Source: DASQZK01 sp963771005 | Lineage (GTDB): Bacteria; Bacteroidota; Bacteroidia; Bacteroidales; GCA-2748055 | Direction: 5' to 3' | Assembly: GCA_963771005.1 (NCBI GenBank) | Contig: CAVYRO010000003.1 | Span: forward strand, 434,001-498,000 | Length of the DNA: 64,000 nt | Shown: piece after piece, positions 1 to 8,411 of the stretch | How positions within the stretch are numbered: the first letter of the stretch is position 1 | Layout: each line of letters opens with the position of its first letter | Translations under genes and position numbers: made by a program | The notes under the pieces: model-generated | The model's input: the letters and a program-made list of their open reading frames with translations, nothing else | Database searches by the model: none | What the model was told of the DNA's origin: nothing

Positions 1-129
1 CTGTCTTTCTTCAAACCCGATATCGGTCTGTTGAGGAGATACCGGCGTTTGGGCCAGACCGGCTGTGATTGAAAATGTCCACACAAGAAATGTATGGATA
101 GCAGTTAGTCTCATAGTAGCTGGAATCAT
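1..129 (-). CDS. 5' end of a secreted protein, function unknown (partial)
   Basis: A reading frame runs on the minus strand from an ATG at 129 (or a second ATG at 114) off the left edge of the window. Its first residues form a good signal peptide: a short charged stretch (MRLTA), a hydrophobic core (FLVWTFSITAGLA) and then AQ, a usual cleavage point. Only 43 codons are visible, so the mature protein cannot be identified. I prefer the start at 114 because it gives a compact signal peptide, but 129 is also possible. The gene diverges from the cytochrome bd operon on the other strand. Confidence 0.55.
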   Translation of the reverse strand, partial: MIPATMRLTAIHTFLVWTFSITAGLAQTPVSPQQTDIGFEERQ

Positions 130-417
130 TTTCAGTTCATAAATATAGGATAATTTTAGCAATCATTCTTAAAGAACCCCGATGTAGAGGATCTGTTGTT
201 TAAAACAATTCTAAATAAAGGAATTATTCCGGATAAAGGACTGCTGATGAATCAGGTTTATTTTTCATGCACATGACAGTTGAACCACAATATAAGTTAA
301 ATTGTTCATCAATTCACACTTTGTCATTTTAAAAAATTCTTCAATAAACATCGGCCATTCGGGTAACGGGCTGAGATACTTTGGATTAATTATCCACCGA
401 AATTTCCGATCATTTTT

Positions 418-425
418 TATATTTG
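418..425 (+). promoter_or_regulatory. Candidate -7 promoter element (TATATTTG) of the cytochrome bd operon
   Basis: TATATTTG fits the Bacteroidetes -7 consensus TAnnTTTG exactly and lies 24 bases before the ATG at 450. The TTG at 423 is inside this element, so it should not be used as a start codon. No clear -33 TTTG is seen at the usual spacing. The AT-rich stretch between 130 and 417 holds no gene that I can see. Confidence 0.5.
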
Positions 426-449
426 ATTCATAATTCAGGTTTCACGAAA

Positions 450-665
450 ATGAAGTTCAGTATCTTAATAAAAGCGTTCAGATTTTATCTTGACGGGTTC
501 CGGAATTTATCATCATGGGGGAAGCAGGTTTGGATCGTGATCCTGATCAAGCTGTTTATTTTGTATGTTGTTTTGAAGTTGTTCTTTTTTCCCGATATAT
601 TGCAGAAGCGATTTGACACGGATGAAGAAAGAAGCAATTATGTTCTCGAACAACTGACTAAATAA
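450..665 (+). CDS. DUF4492 family small membrane protein, cytochrome bd-linked
   Basis: A 71-residue protein with an amphipathic N-terminus (FRFYLDGFRN), one membrane segment at about residues 27-47 (IVILIKLFILYVVLKLFFF) and a charged tail (RFDTDEE). This is the pattern of DUF4492 proteins, which in Bacteroidetes lie just upstream of cydA. It ends 15 bases before cydA, so the two are very likely co-transcribed. By position it may be an assembly factor or accessory subunit of the oxidase; that role is an inference. The ATG at 450 is chosen because an upstream in-frame TTG lies in the promoter element. Confidence 0.8.
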   Translation: MKFSILIKAFRFYLDGFRNLSSWGKQVWIVILIKLFILYVVLKLFFFPDILQKRFDTDEERSNYVLEQLTK

Positions 666-680
666 ATAAACCCTTCCCTT

Positions 681-2246
681 ATGCTGGAAAATATTGATCT
701 TTCCCTTGTTAACTGGTCGAGGGGCCAGTTCGCCCTGACTGCCATATATCACTGGTTATTTGTGCCTCTCACCCTGGGATTAGCCTTCATCATAGCCTTT
801 ATGGAGACGATCTACGTCAGGACAGGTGATCCTGTATGGAAGAAGGTGACCCGTTTCTGGATGACCCTCTTCGGCATCAATTTCGCCATAGGAGTTTCAA
901 CGGGAATCATTCTCGAGTTTGAGTTCGGTACGAACTGGTCGCAGTATTCCTGGTTCGTTGGTGATATCTTTGGGGCTCCCCTGGCAATTGAAGGCATTAT
1001 GGCTTTTTTTCTGGAATCCACCTTTGTGGCCGTAATGTTTTTCGGATGGAACAAAGTAAGCAAGCGGTTCCATCTTTTATCAACCTGGCTTGTTGCCGTT
1101 GGGGCAAACCTTTCAGCCCTGTGGATCCTGGTAGCCAATGCATGGATGCAGTCGCCGCTGGGTATGCAGTTCAACCCTGAAACAGCACGCAATGAGATGG
1201 CGGATTTCTGGGCTGTGCTTTTCTCCCCTACGGCAGTGAATAAATTCCTGCATACCATTACCGCGGGTTTTGTTCTGGCAGCCATATTCGTGGTCGGTAT
1301 TTCAGCATGGTTCATCCTGAAAAGAAGAGAGGAGGTATTTGCCAAAAGGAGCATTCTCGTTGCTTCCATCTTTGGGATCGTTGCATCGATTTACCTTGTA
1401 TTTACCGGGGATAGTTCAACCCGGGAGATCGTTCATTCGCAACCCATGAAATTCGCTTCCCTTGAAGGGCTGTACCATGGACAGGAAGGTGCCGGGCTTG
1501 TTGCCATCGGGATGATGTCCACTTCCACTTCCGACCCGGAGAATGAAAACATCAAGGATTTCGCTTTTCGCCTGGAATTTCCGAATCTGTTATCCTATAT
1601 GGCCTATGGAAACTGGAATGCTTTCGTGCCTGGTGTCGTCGACCTGGTAAACGGGAATTCTGAACAGGGTATCATGTCGGCCCGGGAAAAGATCCGGCGG
1701 GGCCGTATAGTGATCGAGGATCTCAGGGCCCTTAAGAGTGCCGGAAAGCGTAATGACATTACCACCTACGAGACTATGAAGGCCAAATTCTACAACGAGG
1801 ATTACAAAAAAGATTATTTCGGATACTTCGGGTACGGGTATCTGGATGATGAGATGAGTCTTATACCGAATGTTCCGTTGACCTTCTACAGTTTTCACAT
1901 CATGGTTATCCTCGGATTTTATTTTGTGCTCTTCTTCGTGCTTGCCCTGATCTTTCTTTACCGTGATTCCCTTGCACGCAGGCGCTGGTTCCTGAAAGCC
2001 GCCATCATCACTATACCTCTGCCGTACATTGCAAACCAGGCAGGTTGGATCGTGGCGGAGGTGGGACGGCAGCCGTGGGTTATCCAGGACCTTATGCCAA
2101 CTATGTCTGCCGTTTCACACATTGATTCCAGCGCCGTCCAGGTCACTTTCTGGCTTTTCGCCACTGTTTTCACCGCACTCTTAATAGCAGAGATAAAGAT
2201 CATGACCCGGCAGATCAAAATCGGACCTAAAGAAGGAGGACATTAA
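681..2246 (+). CDS. cydA: Cytochrome bd quinol oxidase subunit I
   Basis: CydA is the quinol-oxidising, haem-carrying subunit of cytochrome bd, a terminal oxidase in the inner membrane that reduces oxygen to water at low oxygen tension. The 521-residue product has the expected multi-pass topology. His24 (in AIYHWLF) fits the conserved N-terminal haem ligand, and the family signature GRQPWVIQDL is at residues 462-471. The region between the central helices (about 250-400) holds the periplasmic Q-loop. It is followed after one base by cydB. Length and motifs are complete, so the enzyme should be functional. Confidence 0.97.
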   Translation: MLENIDLSLVNWSRGQFALTAIYHWLFVPLTLGLAFIIAFMETIYVRTGDPVWKKVTRFWMTLFGINFAIGVSTGIILEFEFGTNWSQYSWFVGDIFGAPLAIEGIMAFFLESTFVAVMFFGWNKVSKRFHLLSTWLVAVGANLSALWILVANAWMQSPLGMQFNPETARNEMADFWAVLFSPTAVNKFLHTITAGFVLAAIFVVGISAWFILKRREEVFAKRSILVASIFGIVASIYLVFTGDSSTREIVHSQPMKFASLEGLYHGQEGAGLVAIGMMSTSTSDPENENIKDFAFRLEFPNLLSYMAYGNWNAFVPGVVDLVNGNSEQGIMSAREKIRRGRIVIEDLRALKSAGKRNDITTYETMKAKFYNEDYKKDYFGYFGYGYLDDEMSLIPNVPLTFYSFHIMVILGFYFVLFFVLALIFLYRDSLARRRWFLKAAIITIPLPYIANQAGWIVAEVGRQPWVIQDLMPTMSAVSHIDSSAVQVTFWLFATVFTALLIAEIKIMTRQIKIGPKEGGH

Positions 2247-2247
2247 T

Positions 2248-3378
2248 ATGGCAGAAAATATCACGTATTTTACCTTGCAGCAGTACTGGTGGATCATTAT
2301 ATCCCTGCTTGCCAGTTTCCTCGTTTTCCTCATGTTCGTCCAGGGAGGTCAGACACTGATATACGTCCTGGGGAAAAAGGAGATCGAAAAACGGATGCTT
2401 ATCAATGTGCTGGGCAGGAAATGGGAAACGACGTTTACTACCCTCGTTACATTCGGCGGCGCCTTTTTTGCTTCATTCCCGCTTTTTTACGCCACCAGCT
2501 TCGGAGGGGCATACTGGGTGTGGATGGCTATCCTGTTCTGTTTCATCATACAGGCCATAGCGTATGAATTCCGCTCCAAACCCGGCAATTTCCTCGGAAC
2601 AAAAACATATGATGTTTTTTTGATGATCAACGGGTTTGCCGCGACAATCCTGATCGGGACGGCCGTCGGCACCTTTTTCACGGGGGCTCATTTCACCGTC
2701 GATGATATGAACAGCTCAACCTGGGCTACGTCCTGGCACGGGCTCGAAGCCGTGACGAACTTCAGGAATGTTTCACTGGGCCTTGCCATTTTTGGCCTCA
2801 GCCGCATTCTTGCCCTTCACTATTTCCTGAAGAATGTAGACAATGATGAGATTGAAAAACGATCCCGCACGCAGCTCTGGGTCAATACCGGGATCTTTCT
2901 CCTGGCATTCCTGTACTGGTTCGTCAGCCTGCTGCTAGCGAAAGGATTTGCCTACGATCCCGATACTTTCAATGTCTCCATGGAGCCTTTCAAATACCTG
3001 CATAACATCATACAGATGCCTCTGGCCGGAATAATCCTTTTTTCAGGCATTGCCATGGTATTGTTCGGAATTATCAGGTCGCTTGCGGGTCATTACCAAA
3101 ATTCGATCGCCTGGAGCGGCACGGGTACCGTATTTACCGTCTTCTCATTATTCCTCATTGCCGGTTTTAACAATACATGTTTTTATCCGTCGGTAACCGA
3201 TCTGCAAAGCTCGCTGACCATTCAGAACAGTTCATCCAGCTATTATACCCTCACCGCTATGAGTTACGTATCATTGATCGTCCCCTTTGTCTTCGCATAT
3301 ATTTATTATGCGTGGAGAGCACTCAACAGGAAAAAGATCGACCAGACTGAAGTGGAAGGAGATTCACACGCTTACTAA
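2248..3378 (+). CDS. cydB: Cytochrome bd quinol oxidase subunit II
   Basis: CydB is the second large subunit of cytochrome bd oxidase and pairs with CydA in the inner membrane. The 376-residue protein has about eight to nine hydrophobic segments, starts with the typical FTLQQYWWIIISLLASFL-like first helix and contains the GRKWETT region after helix 1. It begins one base after the cydA stop codon, so translation is probably coupled. A 40-codon membrane ORF follows 15 bases later and may be part of the same complex. Confidence 0.96.
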   Translation: MAENITYFTLQQYWWIIISLLASFLVFLMFVQGGQTLIYVLGKKEIEKRMLINVLGRKWETTFTTLVTFGGAFFASFPLFYATSFGGAYWVWMAILFCFIIQAIAYEFRSKPGNFLGTKTYDVFLMINGFAATILIGTAVGTFFTGAHFTVDDMNSSTWATSWHGLEAVTNFRNVSLGLAIFGLSRILALHYFLKNVDNDEIEKRSRTQLWVNTGIFLLAFLYWFVSLLLAKGFAYDPDTFNVSMEPFKYLHNIIQMPLAGIILFSGIAMVLFGIIRSLAGHYQNSIAWSGTGTVFTVFSLFLIAGFNNTCFYPSVTDLQSSLTIQNSSSSYYTLTAMSYVSLIVPFVFAYIYYAWRALNRKKIDQTEVEGDSHAY

Positions 3379-3393
3379 TAAAACGGAAACCAT

Positions 3394-3516
3394 ATGTACC
3401 TGCACTCCATACTATTCTACCTTACGTGGCCGGCTCTCATAGCCTTGGCTTACTGGCTGATCCATTTAGCGAATAAGAATTTCGGGGACCGTTGGACAGA
3501 AGAGGAAAATAAATAA
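3394..3516 (+). CDS. Short single-helix membrane protein after cydB (CydX-like candidate)
   Basis: An ATG at 3394 opens a 40-residue frame ending in TAA at 3516. The product starts MYLHSILFYLTWPALIALAY, which is one membrane helix, followed by a polar tail with DRWTEEENK. It begins 15 bases after cydB and ends just before a pair of hairpins, so it fits as the last gene of the bd operon. In other bacteria tiny single-helix subunits (CydX, CbdX, CydS) stabilise cytochrome bd. The sequence here is not clearly homologous to them, so the functional link rests on position, size and topology. Confidence 0.6.
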   Translation: MYLHSILFYLTWPALIALAYWLIHLANKNFGDRWTEEENK

Positions 3517-3517
3517 G

Positions 3518-3553
3518 GCCGGCTTCTCCGGCAATGCCATGTAATCGCATGGC
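3518..3553 (+). terminator. Two adjacent hairpins after the cytochrome bd operon
   Basis: GCCGG (3518-3522) pairs with CCGGC (3528-3532), and GCCATG (3536-3541) pairs with CATGGC (3548-3553). They lie between the plus-strand bd operon and the end of the minus-strand pssA gene, the right place for a terminator of either. There is no strong T tract, so this is a candidate only. Confidence 0.4.
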
Positions 3554-3572
3554 GGGAAAATTTCAGCCCGGA

Positions 3573-4280
3573 TCAGATGACGGTTCCTTTTTTGAAAATG
3601 CTTCCCGCCAGGGAGAAAAGGATATAAAGAAGTATTGAGAGTGCGATACCTTCAGCCTTGAAAAGAAGGATAAGGATAACGGAAAGTGCAAGAAAGGAAT
3701 ACTTCATAAGGTTGTTCCGTACGGAATAGTCGGTGAATTTAAAGGCAAACATTTTCAGCCGGGAGATGAGAAGAAGGGAAAGGACCACCGTAAAGAAGAA
3801 GACCCAGATCCGGTTTTCAGGCACGACGGAAAGTTGCCCGGTCCCGAGAGCAACTCCCGCAGCAGCGAAAAACAGGGCATTTGCAGGTGTGGGGAGTCCG
3901 CGGAAAATGTATTTTTGTTCTTCATCATTATTGAAAATGGCAAGCCTGAGAGCTGAACATACCGGGATCAGCAGACTGGAAAAAACGAGAACCTGTCCAA
4001 CCGGATCAGCCCGGCCTCCAAGGTCCGTTTGCATGGTGTATACGATGAGTCCGGGAAGAAGTCCGAAGCTGACCATATCGGCAAGGCTGTCAAGTGATTT
4101 GCCGATTGATGAATGAACGCCGAGGAGCCGCGCCAGAAAACCATCGAAAAAGTCGAACAATGCCGCGAAAAATATCATGGCTGAAGCCCGGGTGAGGTCA
4201 CCACTGAAAAGGAAAATTACACCGAGAGTGCCTGAAACGAGGTTCATCAGCGTAATGGCATTGGGAATATGTTTCTTCAT
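3573..4280 (-). CDS. pssA: CDP-diacylglycerol-serine O-phosphatidyltransferase
   Basis: Makes phosphatidylserine from CDP-diacylglycerol and serine in the inner membrane, the first step to phosphatidylethanolamine. The 235-residue protein is strongly hydrophobic and carries the complete CDP-alcohol phosphatidyltransferase signature: D43, D46, G47, A50, R51, G60, D64 and D68 in the spacing DxxDGxxARx8Gx3Dx3D. The start at 4280 (MKKHIPNAITLMNL) matches the usual beginning of the family; an in-frame ATG nine codons upstream adds a polar stretch with no parallel. Other CDP-alcohol transferases are possible, but the overall sequence fits the PssA branch. It diverges from cysE. Confidence 0.88.
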   Translation of the reverse strand: MKKHIPNAITLMNLVSGTLGVIFLFSGDLTRASAMIFFAALFDFFDGFLARLLGVHSSIGKSLDSLADMVSFGLLPGLIVYTMQTDLGGRADPVGQVLVFSSLLIPVCSALRLAIFNNDEEQKYIFRGLPTPANALFFAAAGVALGTGQLSVVPENRIWVFFFTVVLSLLLISRLKMFAFKFTDYSVRNNLMKYSFLALSVILILLFKAEGIALSILLYILFSLAGSIFKKGTVI

Positions 4281-4472
4281 TTTGGTTCCGGATGATTGCG
4301 TGAACAAATTTGATCATTATTTGATTTACAAAAAAGCATTATGATAAAAATCCCGGATAAATGATGTTCGCAGGGTTACGGAAAATAAACGCCGGTTTCA
4401 TTTTCCGGAACACTTTCTTAACGGCAGCGTTTTACAATATCAACGGGAAACGAGAATAAATCCATACTAATC

Positions 4473-5306
4473 ATGAAAGAATCATTTGCTGAATACCTCC
4501 ATAAGATCAATAAAAGTTATTGTGCCGATGTGCCGTCGATGATCGAAGCGCACCTGTTCATCGATGATCTGATATACCTGTTATTCCCCATCAAGCAGAA
4601 CAAGAACATCAATCAGCGCGAGATCGAGATCAAACTCGAACGCATGAAGCTCCGGCTAAAAGAATTGCTGATCCCGCTTACAAAAGACCTGAAAAAACAA
4701 CCCGATTCAGTGGTCGATGATTTTTTTACCACCCTGCCTATGATCTACCAGAAGCTTCTCGATGATGCCGAAGAGTTTCTCCTTTCCGACCCTGCAGCCA
4801 GCTGCGTTGAGGAGATTATACTGAGCTACCCGGGTTTCCTGGCCCTGACGGTTTACCGGATCTCACATGTCCTTTACCTTCTGAAAATACCGGTATTGCC
4901 ACGGATGATCAGCGAATACGTTCATGGCAAAACAGGGATCGATATACATCCCGGAGCTGACATCGGTGATAAATTCTTCATAGATCACGGAACCGGGATC
5001 GTTATCGGAGCAACGGCAAAAGTAGGAAACGGCGTGAAAGTCTACCAGGGTGTCACTCTGGGTGCTTTGTTTGTTGAGAAGAAGATGCAGAATATGAAAC
5101 GCCATCCGACTATCGAGGATAATGTGATCATCTATGCAGGTAGTACGATCCTTGGCGGTGAAACGGTAGTCGGGCATGACACTATCATCGGCGGGAACGT
5201 GTGGCTGACGGAGAGTGTGGTTCCATTTTCCGTCGTTTACCGTCAACATAAGACCATTGTACGGGACAGTAAGAATTATAAGGAACCTTTAAATTTCGTC
5301 ATCTGA
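4473..5306 (+). CDS. cysE: Serine O-acetyltransferase
   Basis: Acetylates serine with acetyl-CoA to give O-acetylserine for cysteine synthesis in the cytoplasm. The 277-residue protein has an N-terminal helical part (about 1-135) and a C-terminal left-handed beta-helix of hexapeptide repeats. The helix includes the family segments HPGADIGDKFFIDHGTGIVI and KVYQGVTLGA, with the catalytic Asp/His in FIDHGTG. The long N-terminal region is typical of the EpsC/SATase type. Twelve bases separate it from the cysteine synthase gene, which uses its product, so the two form a short biosynthetic operon. Confidence 0.93.
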   Translation: MKESFAEYLHKINKSYCADVPSMIEAHLFIDDLIYLLFPIKQNKNINQREIEIKLERMKLRLKELLIPLTKDLKKQPDSVVDDFFTTLPMIYQKLLDDAEEFLLSDPAASCVEEIILSYPGFLALTVYRISHVLYLLKIPVLPRMISEYVHGKTGIDIHPGADIGDKFFIDHGTGIVIGATAKVGNGVKVYQGVTLGALFVEKKMQNMKRHPTIEDNVIIYAGSTILGGETVVGHDTIIGGNVWLTESVVPFSVVYRQHKTIVRDSKNYKEPLNFVI

Positions 5307-5318
5307 AAATGACAGGTT

Positions 5319-6233
5319 ATGAAAGTGGAGAATATTCTTGAAACCATTGGAAATACGCCACATATAAGGATTACTAACCTTTTTCCCGGAAGCCGCAACA
5401 TCTGGATCAAACTAGAAAAAGCCAATCCCGGCGGGAGCATAAAAGACAGGATTGCGTTCGGCATGATCGAAGACGCCGAGAAAAAGGGGATACTGAAATC
5501 CGGATCAGTGATCATCGAACCCACAAGCGGAAATACGGGAATTGGTCTTGCCATGGTTGCGGCGGTGAAAAAATACAGGCTTATTATTGTGATGCCCGAA
5601 TCAATGTCGGTGGAACGGCGCAGGATCATGACAGCCTATGGCGCTGAACTGGAACTGACACCGCGTGAAATGGGAATGAAAGGCGCAATCCGGAAGGCCA
5701 TGGAACTGAAGAATGATATGGATGATGCATGGATCCCGTCGCAATTCGATAATCCTTCCAATCCCGCAATACATGCAGAAACCACGGCCCTGGAGATCCT
5801 CTCCGATTTCCCGGAAGGGTTGGATTATCTTATCAGCGGCGTAGGCACCGGCGGGCATTTATCAGGTACAGCCAGGGTATTGAAGGAAAAATTCAAGGCA
5901 CTCAAAGTATTTGCCGTGGAGCCCGCTGAATCCCCGGTCATAAGCGGCGGAAATCCCGGACCCCATCCCATACAGGGTATCGGATCCGGATTCATCCCTG
6001 AAAATCTTTTCATGGAATATATTGACGGCGTCATCCAGGTATCAAAGGAGGAAGCATTCGAATACACACGGAAAGCCGCAAGTGAAGAAGGCCTGTTCAT
6101 GGGCATATCGTCGGGTGCCGCTCTGGCAGCAGTAGCACTGAAACTGAAACAGACCGGTCCGGCAGTAAGAATTCTTACCTTTGGATACGATACCGGCGAC
6201 AGGTACCTCTCTGTCGAGGGATTGTTCGGGTAA
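5319..6233 (+). CDS. cysM: Cysteine synthase (O-acetylserine sulfhydrylase)
   Basis: A PLP-dependent fold-type II enzyme that joins O-acetylserine and sulfide (or thiosulfate) to make cysteine. Of 304 residues, K42 in NPGGSIKDR is the PLP-binding lysine and TSGNTG at 69-74 is the substrate/phosphate loop; the glycine-rich GVGTGGHLSG segment binds the PLP phosphate. It directly follows the serine acetyltransferase gene, which supplies its substrate. Its short length and NPGGSIKDR loop fit the CysM branch slightly better than CysK, but the choice between the two is not certain. Confidence 0.9.
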   Translation: MKVENILETIGNTPHIRITNLFPGSRNIWIKLEKANPGGSIKDRIAFGMIEDAEKKGILKSGSVIIEPTSGNTGIGLAMVAAVKKYRLIIVMPESMSVERRRIMTAYGAELELTPREMGMKGAIRKAMELKNDMDDAWIPSQFDNPSNPAIHAETTALEILSDFPEGLDYLISGVGTGGHLSGTARVLKEKFKALKVFAVEPAESPVISGGNPGPHPIQGIGSGFIPENLFMEYIDGVIQVSKEEAFEYTRKAASEEGLFMGISSGAALAAVALKLKQTGPAVRILTFGYDTGDRYLSVEGLFG

Positions 6234-6243
6234 GCGGAACAGC

Positions 6244-6309
6244 TTGCAACAAATCATAACGGGCAGGGACATATTCTGGCATGTCCCTGCCCGTCATGAT
6301 CTGTTGCAA
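6244..6309. terminator. Very long near-perfect hairpin after cysM
   Basis: Arms 6244-6272 and 6281-6309 pair over 29 bases with two mismatches around an 8-base loop. The core GGGCAGGGACAT/ATGTCCCTGCCC is perfect. It begins 11 bases after the cysM stop, so it can act as a terminator. It is much longer than an ordinary intrinsic terminator and no T tract follows, so a mobile palindromic element or an mRNA-stabilising structure is also possible. Confidence 0.55.
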
Positions 6310-6331
6310 CCTCCTTTCCAAAACTTTTGAT

Positions 6332-6339
6332 TAAATTTG
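6332..6339 (+). promoter_or_regulatory. Candidate -7 promoter element (TAAATTTG)
   Basis: TAAATTTG matches the Bacteroidetes -7 consensus TAnnTTTG. It lies after the long hairpin and about 128 bases before the HAD hydrolase gene, which would give that gene a long leader. No convincing -33 element is at the right distance. Confidence 0.3.
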
Positions 6340-6466
6340 TTCCCGGGTTATAATTAAGATGATCCTCCAGTGCATTTAAAGAACGAGAAGAAGAGTAAGG
6401 CAGTTTTCAACGGAAATATTCCGGGGAAAGAACCCGTTTTATGAACGGATCACAAATTACCAAAAG

Positions 6467-6883
6467 ATGATCATTGCTGTAGATTTCGACGGAACTATTG
6501 TAGAACACCGCTATCCGGATATCGGCAGGGAAAAACTCTTTGCCTTTGAAACACTAAGGGCACTGCGGAAAAATAATCACCAGCTTATCCTGTGGACTTT
6601 CAGAACCGGTAAAACGCTTGATGAAGCCGTAGAATACTGCCGTCAGAACGGAGTTGAATTTTATGCCGTAAATAAAAGTTATCCCGAGGAAAAGTTTGAT
6701 GAACAGGAAATGAGCCGTAAGATCCAGGCTGACCTTTTCATCGACGACCGGAACGTTGGAGGCTTCCCGGGATGGGGTGAGATATGGCATATGTTAAACC
6801 CGGAAGAATCAGCTGACTATGAACAGCAGTTAAAAAATCTGCCCCATAGAAAAAGGTCCATCTTCAGGTGGTTCAGAAAATAA
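6467..6883 (+). CDS. HAD-superfamily hydrolase, BT0820-like
   Basis: A small (138-residue) cytoplasmic haloacid dehalogenase-fold phosphatase without a cap domain. The catalytic motif DFDGT is at residues 6-10 (nucleophile D6, acid/base D8), motif II Thr is in LILWTFRTG (about residue 44), and motif IV is FIDDRN with D93 and D94. Similar short HAD proteins are common in Bacteroidetes and act on small phosphorylated molecules, but the substrate cannot be read from the sequence. It stands alone between the cysteine operon and a glutaminyl cyclase gene. Confidence 0.8.
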   Translation: MIIAVDFDGTIVEHRYPDIGREKLFAFETLRALRKNNHQLILWTFRTGKTLDEAVEYCRQNGVEFYAVNKSYPEEKFDEQEMSRKIQADLFIDDRNVGGFPGWGEIWHMLNPEESADYEQQLKNLPHRKRSIFRWFRK

Positions 6884-6984
6884 TGGTTCTCAGGAATGTC
6901 ACGTTTCACTTTTGTGAGGGAAATATGAAGGAAGATATAACCTTTCCCGGCGAATTACGCCAGGCACTTAACATTTTGGTTTTT

Positions 6985-8094
6985 ATGGTAAAATACAGAT
7001 TGATCATCCCGGTTTTACTGAGCATTTGCCTTGGTTTTCAGTCGTGTGCCCATGACCGTTCGACCGGTAACGGTACAGGGACCGTTAGGGAGGAACCCGC
7101 GACGGTTCCAAAGGGAAACCTCCGGATCGAGGCACCGGAAAGCCAGCAGGTGATCGTTCCCGGCAAAGAATTCAAGGTTCGTTTAAATCTTACCGGCACA
7201 AGTAAACAGCCTGATTCTGTTCAGATCTTCCTGGGTGCGGAGCAGGTTGCCGTCCTGAAGCAAGAGTTGAACACAACCATACACACGGGCCATATCAATC
7301 CCTCGAACAGTTTCGTCAGGGCAAGGGCTTTTTTCGCAGGCGGAGGAACCCTGACTGCCTCAGTTCCCATTAAGATCGTATCCGATATCGAACCTGCAAA
7401 ATATACATACAGAGTGATCCGGGAATTTCCACATGATGTAAAAGCCTACACGCAGGGGCTCGAATTCATCGACGGCTATCTTTATGAAGGTACCGGGAAT
7501 TACGGAGAATCCTCCCTGAGAAAAGAGGACCTGGAAACAGGGGAGATCCTTAAGTTCAGGAACCTTCCCAGCGACGTTTTCGGGGAAGGGATAACTTACA
7601 TTCATAATAAGATCTATCAGATTACTTATAAAGCCCAGGCCGGATTCATCTACAATGCGAATAATTTTGAACTTCTTCAGAAGATCTACTACCAGAACAA
7701 GGAAGGCTGGGGCCTGTGTAACAACGGTAACGAGATCCTCATGAGCGACGGCACGAACATCATCTACTTCATGGATACCACATATTTCAGCCAGATCAGG
7801 AAGATCCAGGTCTTTGACAATACGGGTGAAGTCGATCTTCTGAACGAACTGGAGCTTATCGGCGGGAAACTATACGCCAACCGGTACACGACCAATGAGA
7901 TTGTGATCATTGATCCGTCCAGCGGCAGGGTGGAAGGGAAGATCGATATGAGTGGTATACTGAAACCTTCCGACCGACGTCCCGGCACCGATTATTTCAA
8001 CGGCATCGCATATGATAAAAAGAACAATCGGATTTTTGTGACCGGTAAATACTGGCCTAAGTTGTACGAGGTTGAGTTTATCAAGGTGCGGTAG
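6985..8094 (+). CDS. Glutaminyl-peptide cyclotransferase, lipoprotein form
   Basis: Plant/bacterial-type glutaminyl cyclase (glutamine cyclotransferase family), which turns N-terminal glutamine into pyroglutamate. The 369-residue protein starts with a signal peptide ending in LGFQSC, a plausible lipobox, so it is probably anchored in the envelope. Residues 40-130 look like an extra beta-rich domain, and the catalytic beta-propeller begins near YTYRVIREFPHDVKAYTQGL, with EGTGNYGESSL and YFNGIAYDKKN as further family segments. The ATG at 6985 is chosen because longer frames put a polar stretch before the signal peptide and overlap the HAD gene. T9SS-exported Bacteroidetes proteins often carry N-terminal pyroglutamate, so an envelope role is plausible. 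Confidence 0.85.
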   Translation: MVKYRLIIPVLLSICLGFQSCAHDRSTGNGTGTVREEPATVPKGNLRIEAPESQQVIVPGKEFKVRLNLTGTSKQPDSVQIFLGAEQVAVLKQELNTTIHTGHINPSNSFVRARAFFAGGGTLTASVPIKIVSDIEPAKYTYRVIREFPHDVKAYTQGLEFIDGYLYEGTGNYGESSLRKEDLETGEILKFRNLPSDVFGEGITYIHNKIYQITYKAQAGFIYNANNFELLQKIYYQNKEGWGLCNNGNEILMSDGTNIIYFMDTTYFSQIRKIQVFDNTGEVDLLNELELIGGKLYANRYTTNEIVIIDPSSGRVEGKIDMSGILKPSDRRPGTDYFNGIAYDKKNNRIFVTGKYWPKLYEVEFIKVR

Positions 8095-8102
8095 GAGCCG
8101 GT

Positions 8103-8411
8103 TTAAGTATTCCCTGTAATAATTCTTACGCTCCGGGGGATGATCTCAAATTCGAAGGGCGTATGCCCGAGGCTTTCACCATCGGTTTCAAGGTAGACGG
8201 AACACAGGGAATCGACCGTGATGTTTTTGCCCGGGAACGATTGCACACAGGATGGGATTTGATCTTTCCGTTGTAAAGTTATGGAAGGCTCCGGATCACC
8301 TCCAGCTTGCGCATTTTCCGGATGATTGTCAGGTCGAACTGCCCATCGTCGGTGATAGCATCCGGCAACCGCATTCGGATTGACGATGACAAGCCATTTT
8401 TTCTCTGACAT
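8103..8411 (-). pseudogene. Remnant of a diacylglycerol/lipid kinase gene
   Basis: The first codons (MSEKKWLVIVNPNA) are the start of a DAGK/YegS-type lipid kinase. The end (VYLETDGESLGHTPFEFEII, then PRSVRII) is its C-terminus. Between them about two thirds of the normal roughly 300 residues are missing. A second frame at 8260-8370 shows more of the same protein (PDAITDDGQFDLTIIRKMRK, then LEVIRSLP, a stop, and LYNGKIKSHP), so at least one large deletion, two frameshifts and one nonsense codon have accumulated. The 102-codon open frame that spans the region is accidental. Its end faces the glutaminyl cyclase gene. Confidence 0.85.

Noticed and set aside
6868..6984. Longer start for the glutaminyl cyclase
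   Set aside because: It overlaps the HAD gene and puts polar residues before a good lipoprotein signal peptide.
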